From contig NZ_FPAT01000001.1 of the NCBI RefSeq assembly GCF_900116555.1, positions 496,001-560,000 of the forward strand: DNA of 64,000 bases, written 5' to 3'. Shown piece by piece: positions 46,301 through 55,329 of this stretch (position 1 is the stretch's first letter; every line of letters starts with the position of its first letter). Below the pieces are notes generated by a model. It saw only the letters and a list, made by a program, of their open reading frames with translations, did not search any database and was not told where the DNA came from. The position numbers and the translations under genes are program-made. Source of the stretch: Actinopolyspora lacussalsi subsp. righensis. Its GTDB lineage: Bacteria > Actinomycetota > Actinomycetes > Mycobacteriales > Pseudonocardiaceae.

Positions 46301-47530
46301 ATGAAAAGTCGCTGCCCCGTCGCGCTCGACACGTCCGGCTCGGATATCCATGCTGAGGGCGCAAGCATCCGCGAAAACGGACCAGTGTCCCAGGTGGAGC
46401 TCCCTGGCGGGGTACTTGCCTGGTCGGTGGCCGGCCAGCGGGCCGCCCACCAGGTGCTCTCCGACCGGAGGTTCTCCAAGGATCCACGAAAACACTGGGT
46501 CGACTACCTGAACGGCAAGGTCGACGAGAATTTCCCACTTATCGGGTGGGTCCTGATGGATAACCTGACCACGTCCTACGGCAATGATCACAGTCGACTG
46601 CGCAAGCCGTGCGCCAACGCGTTCACACCGCGGCGGGTGGAGGCACTGCGACCCGCGGTGGAACGCACCGCTACCGGGTTGCTCGACGAGCTAGCCGCAC
46701 TTCCCCCCACCGAACCGGTCGACCTCAAAGCCAGGTACTCCCACCCGCTGCCGTCCCAGGTGATCTGCGACCTTTTCGGAGTGCCCGAACAGGACCGTAT
46801 GGAGATGCTCCGCGGGGGCGAGATCAATGTGGACACCAGTATCTCGGCCGAGGAGGCGGCAGCCAACGTCGAACGCTGGCACCAGCAGATGCTCGAGTTC
46901 GTCGAGAGCAAACGACAGTTCCCAGGAGCGGACCTCACCAGCGATCTGGTGGCCGCTCAGGAAGAGGACAGCTCCCGGCTGACCGATTCGGAGATGGTCG
47001 GCACGTTGCACATCATGCTAGCCACCGGGACCGAGCCGGTGAAAAACTTGATCAGCAACGCCGTGTTCGCCTTGCTGACCCACCCGGAACAGCTCGAGCT
47101 GGTCGGTAACGACCGAGCGACCTGGGAGGACGTCATCCAGGAAACGCTGCGAGTGCAGGCGCCGGTGGCTCATCTGCCGTTCCGGTTCGCCGTCGAGGAC
47201 GTCGAGATCGACGGCGTCGAGATAAAACGGGGCGACCCACTGCTAGTAAACTTCGCCGCCATCGGCCGAGACCCCGAAGTCCACGGCGAGACGGCCGACA
47301 GGTTCGACATCACCAGAACGAACAAAGACCACCTCTCCTTCGGTCAGGGCATCTACCGCTGCATCGGGCAGCCACTCGCCCTTCAGGAAGCGGAGATCGC
47401 GCTACGCGCGCTATTCGAGCGCTTTCCGCATCTCACGCTCGCGGTACCGCCGGAGGAGATCAATGCGCAGGGCACGTTCATCATGAACGGCTTGGACACA
47501 CTTCCCGTGCTACTCAAGGAGGATGCATGA
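46301..47530 (+). CDS. Cytochrome P450, altered I-helix motif
   Basis: P450 of 409 aa. Heme-binding Cys in FGQGIYRCIGQPLALQ; ExxR in IQETLRVQAP; I helix LHIMLATGTEPVKNLISNAV. The usual A-G-x-D/E-T becomes A-T-G-T-E-P: the conserved Thr is Pro. Some P450s without this Thr work by substrate-assisted proton delivery, so it may still be active. It is the first gene of a plus-strand run and likely oxidises the carrier-bound peripheral unit. ATG 46301 has GAGGA before it; the longer frame is the shadow of upstream sequence. Confidence 0.9.
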   Translation: MKSRCPVALDTSGSDIHAEGASIRENGPVSQVELPGGVLAWSVAGQRAAHQVLSDRRFSKDPRKHWVDYLNGKVDENFPLIGWVLMDNLTTSYGNDHSRLRKPCANAFTPRRVEALRPAVERTATGLLDELAALPPTEPVDLKARYSHPLPSQVICDLFGVPEQDRMEMLRGGEINVDTSISAEEAAANVERWHQQMLEFVESKRQFPGADLTSDLVAAQEEDSSRLTDSEMVGTLHIMLATGTEPVKNLISNAVFALLTHPEQLELVGNDRATWEDVIQETLRVQAPVAHLPFRFAVEDVEIDGVEIKRGDPLLVNFAAIGRDPEVHGETADRFDITRTNKDHLSFGQGIYRCIGQPLALQEAEIALRALFERFPHLTLAVPPEEINAQGTFIMNGLDTLPVLLKEDA

Positions 47531-48543
47531 AGGCCGCAGTGGTCGCCGAGGCCGGATCCCCGTGGGAGATCCGTGAGGTCCCCACCCCGGAACCGGGCCC
47601 CGGTGAGGTGTTGATCAGGGTCCACGCGAGCGGCGTGTGTCACAACGACGTCTGGCTGACCAACGGCGTCCTTCCCTTCCCGTCGATCAATCCGACGATC
47701 GCCGGACACGAAGCGGCCGGCGAGGTGGTCGCGGTCGGCGCGGGCGTCACGTCCCGCGTCGTCGGTGACCGGGTCGGCACCACCTGGGTGCAGGGCGGTT
47801 GCGGCAGATGCGACTACTGCACGCTGAACCTACCGGTCACCGGGCAGACCGCGATGCACTGCGCTGCTCCGACTCTGACCGGAATGACGGCGCAGGGCGG
47901 GCATGCCGAGTACATCGCGGTGCGGGCCAGCAGTACTGTGCCACTTCCGAAGGAAGTGGCCTACGAGCACGCCGCCCCCGTACTGTGCGCCGGTTACACC
48001 GCACTCAGCGCGCTGCGGGCGAGCGATCCCCGTCCGGGCGATCGCGTCGCGGTGCTCGGTCTCGGTGGACTCGGGCATTTGGCGGTGCAATTCGCAGCCG
48101 CGTTCGGGCACGAGGTGGTCGCGATCACCCAGTCCCCGGACAAGTACGACTCGGCCCGGCGGCTCGGCGCGTCGGTCGTCGTGACGAACGGCGAGGAGCT
48201 GCGCGACTCCGGCGGCGCCGATATCATCCTTGTAACCGGCACGTCCTACGCTGCGGGCGCGGATGCGATGCTGGGCCTGCGGGTCAACGGCCGGATCACG
48301 CTGGCCTCGATCGATCCATTCGCCCCGTTCACCATCGACCCCAGTGCGCAGTTCTTCGCGCAGGGGCACCGAGTGACCGGAGCCAGTCACGATGGCATGA
48401 ATCACCTTACCGAAGCGCTGGCCCTCGTAGCGGCAGGCGAAGTGACCCCTTCCATCGAGCTCTTCGACTCCACTCGGATCGCCGACGCCATCGACAGGGT
48501 CGACAAGGGCGACGTCCGGTTCCGCGCGGTCATCACCTATTGA
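47527..48543 (+). CDS. Zinc-dependent alcohol dehydrogenase (MDR family)
   Basis: Medium-chain dehydrogenase/reductase, 338 aa. Catalytic Zn residues: Cys in ASGVCHNDVW and the GHEAAGEVV motif; structural Zn in GGCGRCDYC and later TAMHC. The NAD(P) motif is VLGLGGLGHLAVQFAA. It overlaps the P450 stop by 4 bp, so the two are coupled. It could reduce or oxidise an alcohol/aldehyde of the mandelate-derived unit, e.g. a diol. Confidence 0.93.
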   Translation: MKAAVVAEAGSPWEIREVPTPEPGPGEVLIRVHASGVCHNDVWLTNGVLPFPSINPTIAGHEAAGEVVAVGAGVTSRVVGDRVGTTWVQGGCGRCDYCTLNLPVTGQTAMHCAAPTLTGMTAQGGHAEYIAVRASSTVPLPKEVAYEHAAPVLCAGYTALSALRASDPRPGDRVAVLGLGGLGHLAVQFAAAFGHEVVAITQSPDKYDSARRLGASVVVTNGEELRDSGGADIILVTGTSYAAGADAMLGLRVNGRITLASIDPFAPFTIDPSAQFFAQGHRVTGASHDGMNHLTEALALVAAGEVTPSIELFDSTRIADAIDRVDKGDVRFRAVITY

Positions 48544-48556
48544 GGACGGCTCTCTC

Positions 48557-49897
48557 ATGAAATGGAATACCGATCAGACCGTCATCACGATGTGGATGCC
48601 CCATTACCCGGTCATGCCGTGGTTCATGGGCAGGGTGTCGGAGGTCGCGAAAGCCTTCAACGAGGCACATCCCGAATATCGGGTCCAAATAGAGGGATTC
48701 GACTGGAACGACCTACCCGAGGCCGTACACCGAGCGACGTCGGAGGGAAATCCGCCCACCATCGCGCAGTACTTCTACACGTCGGCTCAGGAGGCACACG
48801 ATGCCAGGACTGCCGACGGCACACCGCTGTTCACCTCGGTCGAGCGGGCGATCGACGGCCGCACCGAGATCCTCGGCGAACCGGTCGTACTGGACGACCT
48901 GCTGCCAGCTTCCCGAGGTTACTACCTCTACGACGGCGCGACAGCAGCGATGCCACCGCTCACCTCGACGACCCTGTTGTACGCCAATACGACCATGCTC
49001 AGGGCCGCCGGCATCACCGAGGTTCCGAGGACTTGGGACGAGATCGACAGGGCCTGCAAAGCGGTCGTCGATATGCCCGGCGGACCTTCACACGCGATCA
49101 CCTGGCCCAATCACGGTTGGCTGTTCCAGCAGTCAGTAGCCCAGCAGGGCGGCCTGCTCGCTGATCACGACAACGGGCGGTCTGGGCGGGCGGAAACCGT
49201 CCACCTGGACTCGGACGAGATGATGGCATACGTCCAGTGGTGGCAACGGCTGTATCGGGAGGGTCACTACCTCTACCTGTACAACGGAACAGAGGTGGAC
49301 TGGGACAGCAACTTCCAGGCGTTCGCCGACCAACGAGTGGCGTTCGTGCTTACCACCTCGGTCGAGGCCACACGTATGGTGGAGGCGGGTGAACACGGTG
49401 GTTTCGACGTCAAGGCATGCAGGATGCCGCACAACGGTGAGGTCCCCTACTCCGGCAACGTCATCGGCGGCGACGCGCTGTGGCTCGCGAACGGCCTCGA
49501 TGAGTCGACTCGGGACGGCGCCCTGGCGTTCATCCAGTTCCTGAACAACCCGGCCAACGCAGCGAAACGGCATCGGGAGACAAACTTCGTTCCGGTCACC
49601 AAGGGCGCCATCGAGTTGCTGAACGACCAAGGCTGGTTCGCCGAGAACCCGCATCACTGGACGGCCGTCGACCAGCTCAGTGCCAATGATGGCACACCAG
49701 CAGGCAAGGGCGCTCTGCTCGGCGACTTCGCCGCGATCCAAAAAGCGATGACCAAGGCTATGCACGACGTCCTGGCCGGCGGCGCCGACGCGAACACGCG
49801 GTTCCGGCAGGCCACCGGCGAGGCGCAGCGGCTGCTCGACAACTACAACGAGTATTGCCTCGGACAACGGTCACGCGGACCGATCCTGGTCGGCTGA
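48557..49897 (+). CDS. Solute-binding-protein family 1 fold, no signal peptide
   Basis: Protein of 446 aa from the UgpB/MalE-like solute-binding family (start ITMWMPHYPVMPWFMG, then KAFNEAHPEYRVQIEGFDW). Unlike transporter components it starts MKWNTDQTVITM with no signal sequence, lipobox or Arg-Arg motif, and no permease or ATPase gene is nearby. It follows a P450-ADH pair 13 bp away, in a biosynthetic run. It may bind or shield a small molecule in the cytoplasm, or have been recruited as an enzyme. The upstream sequence offers no better start, since the ADH stop lies 13 bp before it. Confidence 0.8.
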   Translation: MKWNTDQTVITMWMPHYPVMPWFMGRVSEVAKAFNEAHPEYRVQIEGFDWNDLPEAVHRATSEGNPPTIAQYFYTSAQEAHDARTADGTPLFTSVERAIDGRTEILGEPVVLDDLLPASRGYYLYDGATAAMPPLTSTTLLYANTTMLRAAGITEVPRTWDEIDRACKAVVDMPGGPSHAITWPNHGWLFQQSVAQQGGLLADHDNGRSGRAETVHLDSDEMMAYVQWWQRLYREGHYLYLYNGTEVDWDSNFQAFADQRVAFVLTTSVEATRMVEAGEHGGFDVKACRMPHNGEVPYSGNVIGGDALWLANGLDESTRDGALAFIQFLNNPANAAKRHRETNFVPVTKGAIELLNDQGWFAENPHHWTAVDQLSANDGTPAGKGALLGDFAAIQKAMTKAMHDVLAGGADANTRFRQATGEAQRLLDNYNEYCLGQRSRGPILVG

Positions 49898-49916
49898 CCG
49901 GGAGCGGGAAACGAGT

Positions 49917-49955
49917 GAGCCCCCGGACTCCGCCTCGTGCGGAGTCCGGGGGCTC
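49917..49955. terminator. Perfect 17-bp stem, bidirectional terminator candidate
   Basis: GAGCCCCCGGACTCCGC (49917-49933) pairs perfectly with 49939-49955 around a 5-nt loop. It lies between two convergent genes, the solute-binding-type gene (ends 49897) and the condensation gene (ends 49978). Strong GC-rich stem; no clear T-run on the plus strand, normal for actinobacteria. Confidence 0.85.
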
Positions 49956-49977
49956 CTCGACTACGCCGCTCCTGACT

Positions 49978-51318
49978 TCACCGGTTCAGCGGCGCCTCCG
50001 GGTCAGTGACACTCAGGCGCAGCACCGTGAGGTACTCGGACACCATGGCAGCGATCGTGCTCTCGTGGAACAGGTTGCTGTTGAACTGGACGGCCGCCAC
50101 CACATCTCCCTCTGGATCGAAGTTGAGCGTCCACAGAGCACCGTTCGGCACCTCACTACCGACCGGCTGAGAACGCAGTCGTCGGCGCACTTCGGTGTAC
50201 ACAAGGTCTCCGATCGGTTCACCGTCGAGCAGGAAGGGGAACGGGAAAGCCTGGAACACACAGGCGGCCCGGTCGTCCTCCGCCGCCGGATCCATCAGGT
50301 TCGGGGCCTCGTCGAGGATCAGACCGGTCGGCACATGGTCGTGCGAGTAAGCATCCATACAGCTCCGTCTGACCCGGTCGACCAGTTCCCCGAAGTCACG
50401 GCAGCCGTCCAGGTCGATCCGCACCGGCAAAAGGTTCAAGAACAACCCGACGGTTTCCTGGAACTCCTCCTCGGAACGTCCCGGAGTGAAGGTGGGCACG
50501 ACCACATCGTTCGTGTCCGAGATCCGTTGTACGAGGCGCGTGAAACCGGCCAACAGCACCATGAACGGCGTACAGCGCTTGAGCCTCGCGATCTCCAAGA
50601 CGGCCGTGACCACCTCGGTATCGATCAGGAATCGGTACACTGCGGTGGATTCGGGGATCCCTGCCGACTTCGGGTAGTCCGTCGGCAGGGAGAAGATCCG
50701 CCCACCCCGCAGAGCGTCCCGCCAATACTCCCGGGACGACTCCACAGCGGGCTCGGTTACGCTGGCACGTTGCCGGACGGCGTACTCCCGGTACGGCCGC
50801 GCGGGAGGCAGCTCACCTACGTCCAATCCACGCCGGACGGCATACCGATGCGCGAAATCCCGAATCACCAGTCGGACCGACCACCCGTCGGCGGCGATGT
50901 GGTGCACGATCAGCACAAGGATGTGGTCGTCGTCGTCGAACCGACCGAGCAGCCCCCTGATCGGCGGAAGCTCTCCCGCGCTGATGGTGCCGGACTCCAC
51001 CTCGGTAATCAGTTCGGTCGCGGCCTCGTCCCGGTCGGCAGGAGTCACGTACGACAGATCACGGGTCTCTAGGGTTACCGGCTGAGGTGGCAGCACCCGC
51101 TGGTGACCCGACCCCCCGTACCGAACGATTTCCGTGCGCAGTGCCTCATGCCGGGTCACCACGTCGTCCAGCGCCGCGCGCATCGTATCCACTGCGACCT
51201 CACCTCGTAGCCGCCAACCATGCACGACGTGGTGGTGCGGGCCGAACGGACCCGCCTCGTCTCCCTGGTCGAACTCACACATGAATTGCTGGTTGAAAGA
51301 CAGCGGAATCTGGTCCAC
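49978..51318 (-). CDS. Stand-alone NRPS condensation-domain protein (SgcC5-like)
   Basis: Free-standing condensation protein, 446 aa. The active-site motif HHxxxDG is intact (LIVHHIAADGWSVR). Other C-domain regions: SFNQQFMCEFDQ, RHEALRTEI, TFTPGRSEEEFQETVGLFLN, SHDHVPTGLI. In C-1027 SgcC5 joins a carrier-bound amino acid to the core alcohol, so here it may form the ester or amide between the PCP-bound unit and the enediyne core. GTG 51318 with GGAGG 9 nt upstream. It is transcribed toward the terminator at 49917. Confidence 0.9.
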   Translation of the reverse strand: MDQIPLSFNQQFMCEFDQGDEAGPFGPHHHVVHGWRLRGEVAVDTMRAALDDVVTRHEALRTEIVRYGGSGHQRVLPPQPVTLETRDLSYVTPADRDEAATELITEVESGTISAGELPPIRGLLGRFDDDDHILVLIVHHIAADGWSVRLVIRDFAHRYAVRRGLDVGELPPARPYREYAVRQRASVTEPAVESSREYWRDALRGGRIFSLPTDYPKSAGIPESTAVYRFLIDTEVVTAVLEIARLKRCTPFMVLLAGFTRLVQRISDTNDVVVPTFTPGRSEEEFQETVGLFLNLLPVRIDLDGCRDFGELVDRVRRSCMDAYSHDHVPTGLILDEAPNLMDPAAEDDRAACVFQAFPFPFLLDGEPIGDLVYTEVRRRLRSQPVGSEVPNGALWTLNFDPEGDVVAAVQFNSNLFHESTIAAMVSEYLTVLRLSVTDPEAPLNR

Positions 51319-51508
51319 TAGGAGCTCCCTCCGGATTCAATTCACGAAAAAGGTAACAGCACCGTGTCGCTACCAGGTCTTTCACATTGCCCGATTCGGG
51401 ATACCAGAACTACCTGTCGAATCACTCAGCAAGGCGGGAGACGCCCATCCGGAGCGCCATCGGGAAACTTACCCGCGGAGCCAGTCGAGACAAGGGAGCC
51501 GCTCAGCG
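51319..51508. promoter_or_regulatory. Divergent promoter region
   Basis: About 190 bp between the condensation gene (minus) and the flavin oxygenase gene (plus). Both operons probably start here. AAGGGAG precedes the plus-strand ATG by 10 nt. Confidence 0.5.
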
Positions 51509-52747
51509 ATGACCGTCGCCAACAATATTTCGGACCACGAATTTCCGCTCCCGCCGGAACCGAATCTCACACCCGCCGAAGTGATTGCCAGGGCAGAGGC
51601 GATCGCCCCTTCTCTTGTCGAGCGGCAGCGTGAGACCGAGCAGCGCACGTTCTACGCACCTGACACGCACCTGGAGTTCACAAACGCCGGTTTCTACAAA
51701 ATCCTGGTTCCACGGCGCTACGGCGGTTATGAGTTCGGTATCGACACATTCCTGCGCGTGACCATGGCCCTCGCCAGAGGATGTCCCTCGACCGGCTGGA
51801 TGTTCTGCCTAGGTGGGACACATGCCCTCCAGGTCGCGACACTGTTCGATGAGCCGGCACAGGCCGAGCTCTTCAGCGGAGGCGATTTCATCTGCCCCGC
51901 GACCATCGCGCCGAGCGGCACAGCCGAGCGTGCCGAGAACGGAGACTGGATCCTCAACGGTACTTTCGCCTACTGCTCAGGAGCACCTTACGCCACGCAT
52001 TTCCTCGGACACACTCCGGTTTCGCTGAACGACGGGGAAGCTCCGGAGCCCATGTTGTTCGTCGCGCCGAGCAGCGAATGGCAGCGCTTGGACGACTGGG
52101 GGAACCAGCTCGGCCTGAAGGGCAGTGGTTCGCACAGCATCAAATTCGACAACGGCCGCATCGCCGATCACTTCACCCTGCCCGCTACGCACATGAGCGA
52201 AGTCGACGTCACCAGGACGCCGGGCCGCGTGCTGCACGGAAACCCCGAGTACGGCGGCGGCCCGCTGAGCTTCATGCTGCTCGAAATCTCCGCCCTCGCG
52301 GTCGGGATGGCGAAGGGCGCACTGGACGCCTACGAGGAGCTGATGCGGACCAGGACCACCCTGTTCCCCCCTCGCGTCACCAGAGCGGAGAACTCGGATT
52401 ACCAGTGGTGGTACGGCCAGGCAGCCGGTATGATCGCAACGGCCGAGGCTGCCGTGCTCAACGCCATCCGGCAGTGGAGCGACATCTGCGCCCTGGGCGT
52501 GGCCGAGTTCACCCGCGAGCAGGATCTGCGCCTCGCCATGATCTGTCGGGAAGCGATCCAGCTATCCTGGCATGCTGTCGAGGCGCACTTGTTCCCCACG
52601 GCAGGATCCAGTTCCGTACGCCAGGGCGAGCGGATCGAACGCACCTGGCGCGATATGTCCACTATGCACAGCCATTCGGGTATCGGTGTTCTGCTGGCCT
52701 CGGTGGCCACCCGTGAGCTCGCTCAGGCACGGTTCGGCATCAACTGA
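51509..52747 (+). CDS. Acyl-CoA dehydrogenase-fold flavin oxygenase
   Basis: Protein of 412 aa with the acyl-CoA dehydrogenase/group D monooxygenase fold (ILVPRRYGGYEFGIDTFLRV; CPSTGWMFCLGGTHALQVAT; DDWGNQLGLKGSGSHSIKFD). Features of two-component flavin hydroxylases, no clear acyl-CoA dehydrogenase base. It may hydroxylate a phenolic or polyketide intermediate with reduced flavin from the SgcE6-type reductase. ATG 51509, preceded by AAGGGAG; the longer frame to 51134 overlaps the condensation gene and its divergent promoter, so is rejected. Followed 12 bp later by the FAD oxidoreductase. Confidence 0.82.
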   Translation: MTVANNISDHEFPLPPEPNLTPAEVIARAEAIAPSLVERQRETEQRTFYAPDTHLEFTNAGFYKILVPRRYGGYEFGIDTFLRVTMALARGCPSTGWMFCLGGTHALQVATLFDEPAQAELFSGGDFICPATIAPSGTAERAENGDWILNGTFAYCSGAPYATHFLGHTPVSLNDGEAPEPMLFVAPSSEWQRLDDWGNQLGLKGSGSHSIKFDNGRIADHFTLPATHMSEVDVTRTPGRVLHGNPEYGGGPLSFMLLEISALAVGMAKGALDAYEELMRTRTTLFPPRVTRAENSDYQWWYGQAAGMIATAEAAVLNAIRQWSDICALGVAEFTREQDLRLAMICREAIQLSWHAVEAHLFPTAGSSSVRQGERIERTWRDMSTMHSHSGIGVLLASVATRELAQARFGIN

Positions 52748-52759
52748 GGGGAAGAACTG

Positions 52760-54154
52760 ATGACCACGAGGAACGAACCGCACACCGACATCGCCCTGCC
52801 CGGCGACGACGCCTTCGAGACGGCCACGCGGGTGTTCAACCTGGCCGCTCCTGCCCGCCCGACAGCCGCAATCACCACACACGACGCCGATCAGGTCCGG
52901 GCCGCGCTGCGGTATGCCACAAGGGCAGGACTTAACGCGCGGATCCAGACCACTGGGCATGCCAGTGCTAGTGCTCGCCCCATGAACGGCTCGGTACTGA
53001 TTCGCACCGAACAGGTCGAGCCAGTGGAGGTCGATGTGGAACGCCGCGTCGCACGTGTCCCCGCAGGAACCCGATGGGGGACCGTTGTTGAGGCGGCCTC
53101 CCCGCACGGGCTGGCCGCCCCACACGGATCGTCACCGGATGTTGGCGTGATCGGGTACTTGCTGCGCGGTGGCGTGAGTTTCTACGGTAGGCGGGTCGGC
53201 CTCGCTGCCAACAGTGTCCGCGCCATCGAGATGGTGACGGCGGACGGTAAGTCGCGCCGGGTATCCGCGTCGGCCGATCCAGAGCTGTTCTGGGCACTAC
53301 GCGGCGGTGGTGGAGGGTTCGGCGTGGTGACTGCTGTGGAAGTCGGACTGTTCCCCGCTGCCAAAGTAATCACCGGGATCGCGTTCTGGCCTGTCGAACA
53401 CGCCGAGCGGCTGATGCGAAGTTGGCTTGCCTGGACTACGACGGCTCCCGAGACGGCAACCACGTCCCTGCGGGTAATGAACCTGCCGAGCATCCCGGCG
53501 ATCCCTCCGGAGCTGCGCGCCGGCCCGGTGATCTGCGTCGACGGAGCGGTGCTCGCGGAGACCGAAGAGGACTTGCCGACAGCTCGACATCACGCCGCCG
53601 ACCTGCTTGAACCGATGCGTTCGGTGGCCGAACCACTGCTGGACACGTGGTCACCGGCCCTTCCTTCCGCGGTAACCGAGACTCACATGGATCCGTCCGA
53701 ACCGGCGACGGTGCACGGGGATCATATGCTGCTGTCCGGCCTTGATGACAGCGGAGCCGAGGCGTTCCTCGGAGTCACCGCTGAACCCTCCGGATCTCCA
53801 CTGGTCAGTGCCGAGCTCCGACAGCTCGGTGGGGCACTGGCCCGATCTGATCCGGCGGGCGGCGCACTGGATCACTTCGACGCTGACTTCGCCTACATCG
53901 GCGCCGGACTACAGACGGCGGACGTGACAGCGGAAAAGATCACCAGCCGCCTTGAGAACGTGCGCACCGCTCTGCGGCCGTGGAACACCGGACGGACCGC
54001 ACCGACGTTCGTGGAGAGCTTCCGACAACCCCAAGGAGTTCTCGAACCGGACACGGTACGTGCGGTCGACCGGGTACGGGCCAGGGTGGATCCGACCGGG
54101 CTGCTCGCAGGCGACATCGCCCGGAACGCCACCGCGAGACGAGATGGCCCGTGA
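52760..54154 (+). CDS. FAD-binding oxidoreductase (BBE/PCMH-type)
   Basis: Berberine-bridge-enzyme-like flavoprotein of 464 aa. The PCMH FAD domain is in the first half (ARIQTTGHASASARPMNGSV with the His of RxxGH; PHGLAAPHGSSPDVGVIGYL; LFWALRGGGGGFGVVTAVEV). The Cys that gives a second covalent flavin bond in bicovalent enzymes is absent, so attachment is probably through His alone. It would oxidise an alcohol, amine or phenol. Operon with the preceding flavin oxygenase. Confidence 0.9.
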   Translation: MTTRNEPHTDIALPGDDAFETATRVFNLAAPARPTAAITTHDADQVRAALRYATRAGLNARIQTTGHASASARPMNGSVLIRTEQVEPVEVDVERRVARVPAGTRWGTVVEAASPHGLAAPHGSSPDVGVIGYLLRGGVSFYGRRVGLAANSVRAIEMVTADGKSRRVSASADPELFWALRGGGGGFGVVTAVEVGLFPAAKVITGIAFWPVEHAERLMRSWLAWTTTAPETATTSLRVMNLPSIPAIPPELRAGPVICVDGAVLAETEEDLPTARHHAADLLEPMRSVAEPLLDTWSPALPSAVTETHMDPSEPATVHGDHMLLSGLDDSGAEAFLGVTAEPSGSPLVSAELRQLGGALARSDPAGGALDHFDADFAYIGAGLQTADVTAEKITSRLENVRTALRPWNTGRTAPTFVESFRQPQGVLEPDTVRAVDRVRARVDPTGLLAGDIARNATARRDGP

Positions 54155-54234
54155 CACCCTCGAAATCCGATCGGACCGGACAGTCAAGCCGTCCGAGCAC
54201 CGGATGCGAAGAGCATCACGGGCATCCAGCGGAA

Positions 54235-54261
54235 GGACCCGCCCGGTCAAGCGGCGGGTCC
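54235..54261. terminator. Hairpin between convergent FAD oxidoreductase and YciI genes
   Basis: GGACCCGCC (54235-54243) pairs perfectly with GGCGGGTCC (54253-54261), 9-nt loop. It lies in the 131-bp gap between genes ending at 54154 (plus) and 54286 (minus), so can serve both. Confidence 0.75.
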
Positions 54262-54285
54262 CGAGAACACTCCCGTACAGGCGAG

Positions 54286-54648
54286 CTACTCCGCTCCGGC
54301 CTCGAACATCACAGGACGTACCTCGATCCCGGTGTATTTTGCGTCCGGAATCTGCGCGGCCAGTTCGAGCGCCCGGTCCTTGCCCGTCACGTCCACGACG
54401 TAGTAGCCGCACATGAACTCGGCCTCCCCCGGTAGGTACGAGCCGTCAGTCGAGAGCGGCGCACCGTTACGCACCCTTACCGTCGTACTGGACGACGGTC
54501 CGCCCATCGCCTTGGTCGCGACGAACTCGCCCGAGTCCTTGGCCAGCTTGATGAACTCCTCCTGGCCCTGGATGACCGCGTTCTGGTCCTCCTCCGACAA
54601 CGAAGCCCAGATCGTCGGGTTCATGTGCAACTGCAGTACGAATTTCAT
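54286..54648 (-). CDS. YciI-like (YCII-related/DGPF) protein
   Basis: Small protein of 120 aa of the YCII-related fold (start MKFVLQLHMNPTIW; body DGSYLPGEAEFMCGYYVVDV). Such proteins are ferredoxin-like dimers sometimes with lyase or isomerase-like activity. ATG 54648 has GGAGTGG upstream. It is transcribed alone in this gap; no partner can be assigned. Confidence 0.75.
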   Translation of the reverse strand: MKFVLQLHMNPTIWASLSEEDQNAVIQGQEEFIKLAKDSGEFVATKAMGGPSSSTTVRVRNGAPLSTDGSYLPGEAEFMCGYYVVDVTGKDRALELAAQIPDAKYTGIEVRPVMFEAGAE

Positions 54649-55329
54649 GTTCCACTCCAATGAGTTACGTGACGCCCAGTCGGCGCTTTAACGCACCGGC
54701 CGGAAAACACCGCCCGACCTCGACACTTTCGACCGATCGACGACACGGGGTACCGAGTATCCTCGTGACCCACCGACCTTCGATCGTCGGCAGCGCATAA
54801 CCGACGAAGCCGGACGGAGCAATTCGAAGAAATCGCCGTTCCACTGCATGGCGAAATCATCATAAGATCAAAATCATGAACACCGAGCTGCACACTTGTC
54901 AACATCCTAAAACCGACTTCGGTTTGCAGGTGCGTCAGTAGTGTTGGGCCGGAATCCACTGAAGACTTGGCTGGGTTTGTACTATCCGAATTCCTCCGGG
55001 ATGCGATCGTTGATGTCGTTGCCGCGGCGCGTGATGATGGCGGACAGGTACGCACGCTCGACCACATCGTAAAGTACGCGTGATGTGTCGTCCCTTTCAC
55101 TCGCTGCCGCACAATGCTGCTTTTCAGCAAGAAGGAAAAGCGTTCCGTCCTCGCTGGCCAGCAGGTAAGCGACACATCCGGCACGCAAGACCGCCATCCA
55201 GCACCGGAATCCAAATGCCCCATGCGATACGCCGGACACCGAAGACAGCCACTTTTCCCACACCGAACGACCATCTTCCCGAACCTCTTCTTTCCGCCGA
55301 CACAGTGTTACCGCGGAGACACCTCGGAG
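54649..55329. other. Gene-poor stretch between YciI and MFS genes
   Basis: About 680 bp without a gene I can recognise. A 93-codon minus-strand frame at 54982-55263 ends in a fairly natural-looking tail (ITRRGNDINDRIPEEFG), but has no homologue known to me and no clear ribosome binding site. Confidence 0.4.

Noticed and set aside
54982-55263. 93-codon minus-strand frame with natural-looking tail
   Set aside because: No clear ribosome binding site, homologue or domain; left as part of the spacer.
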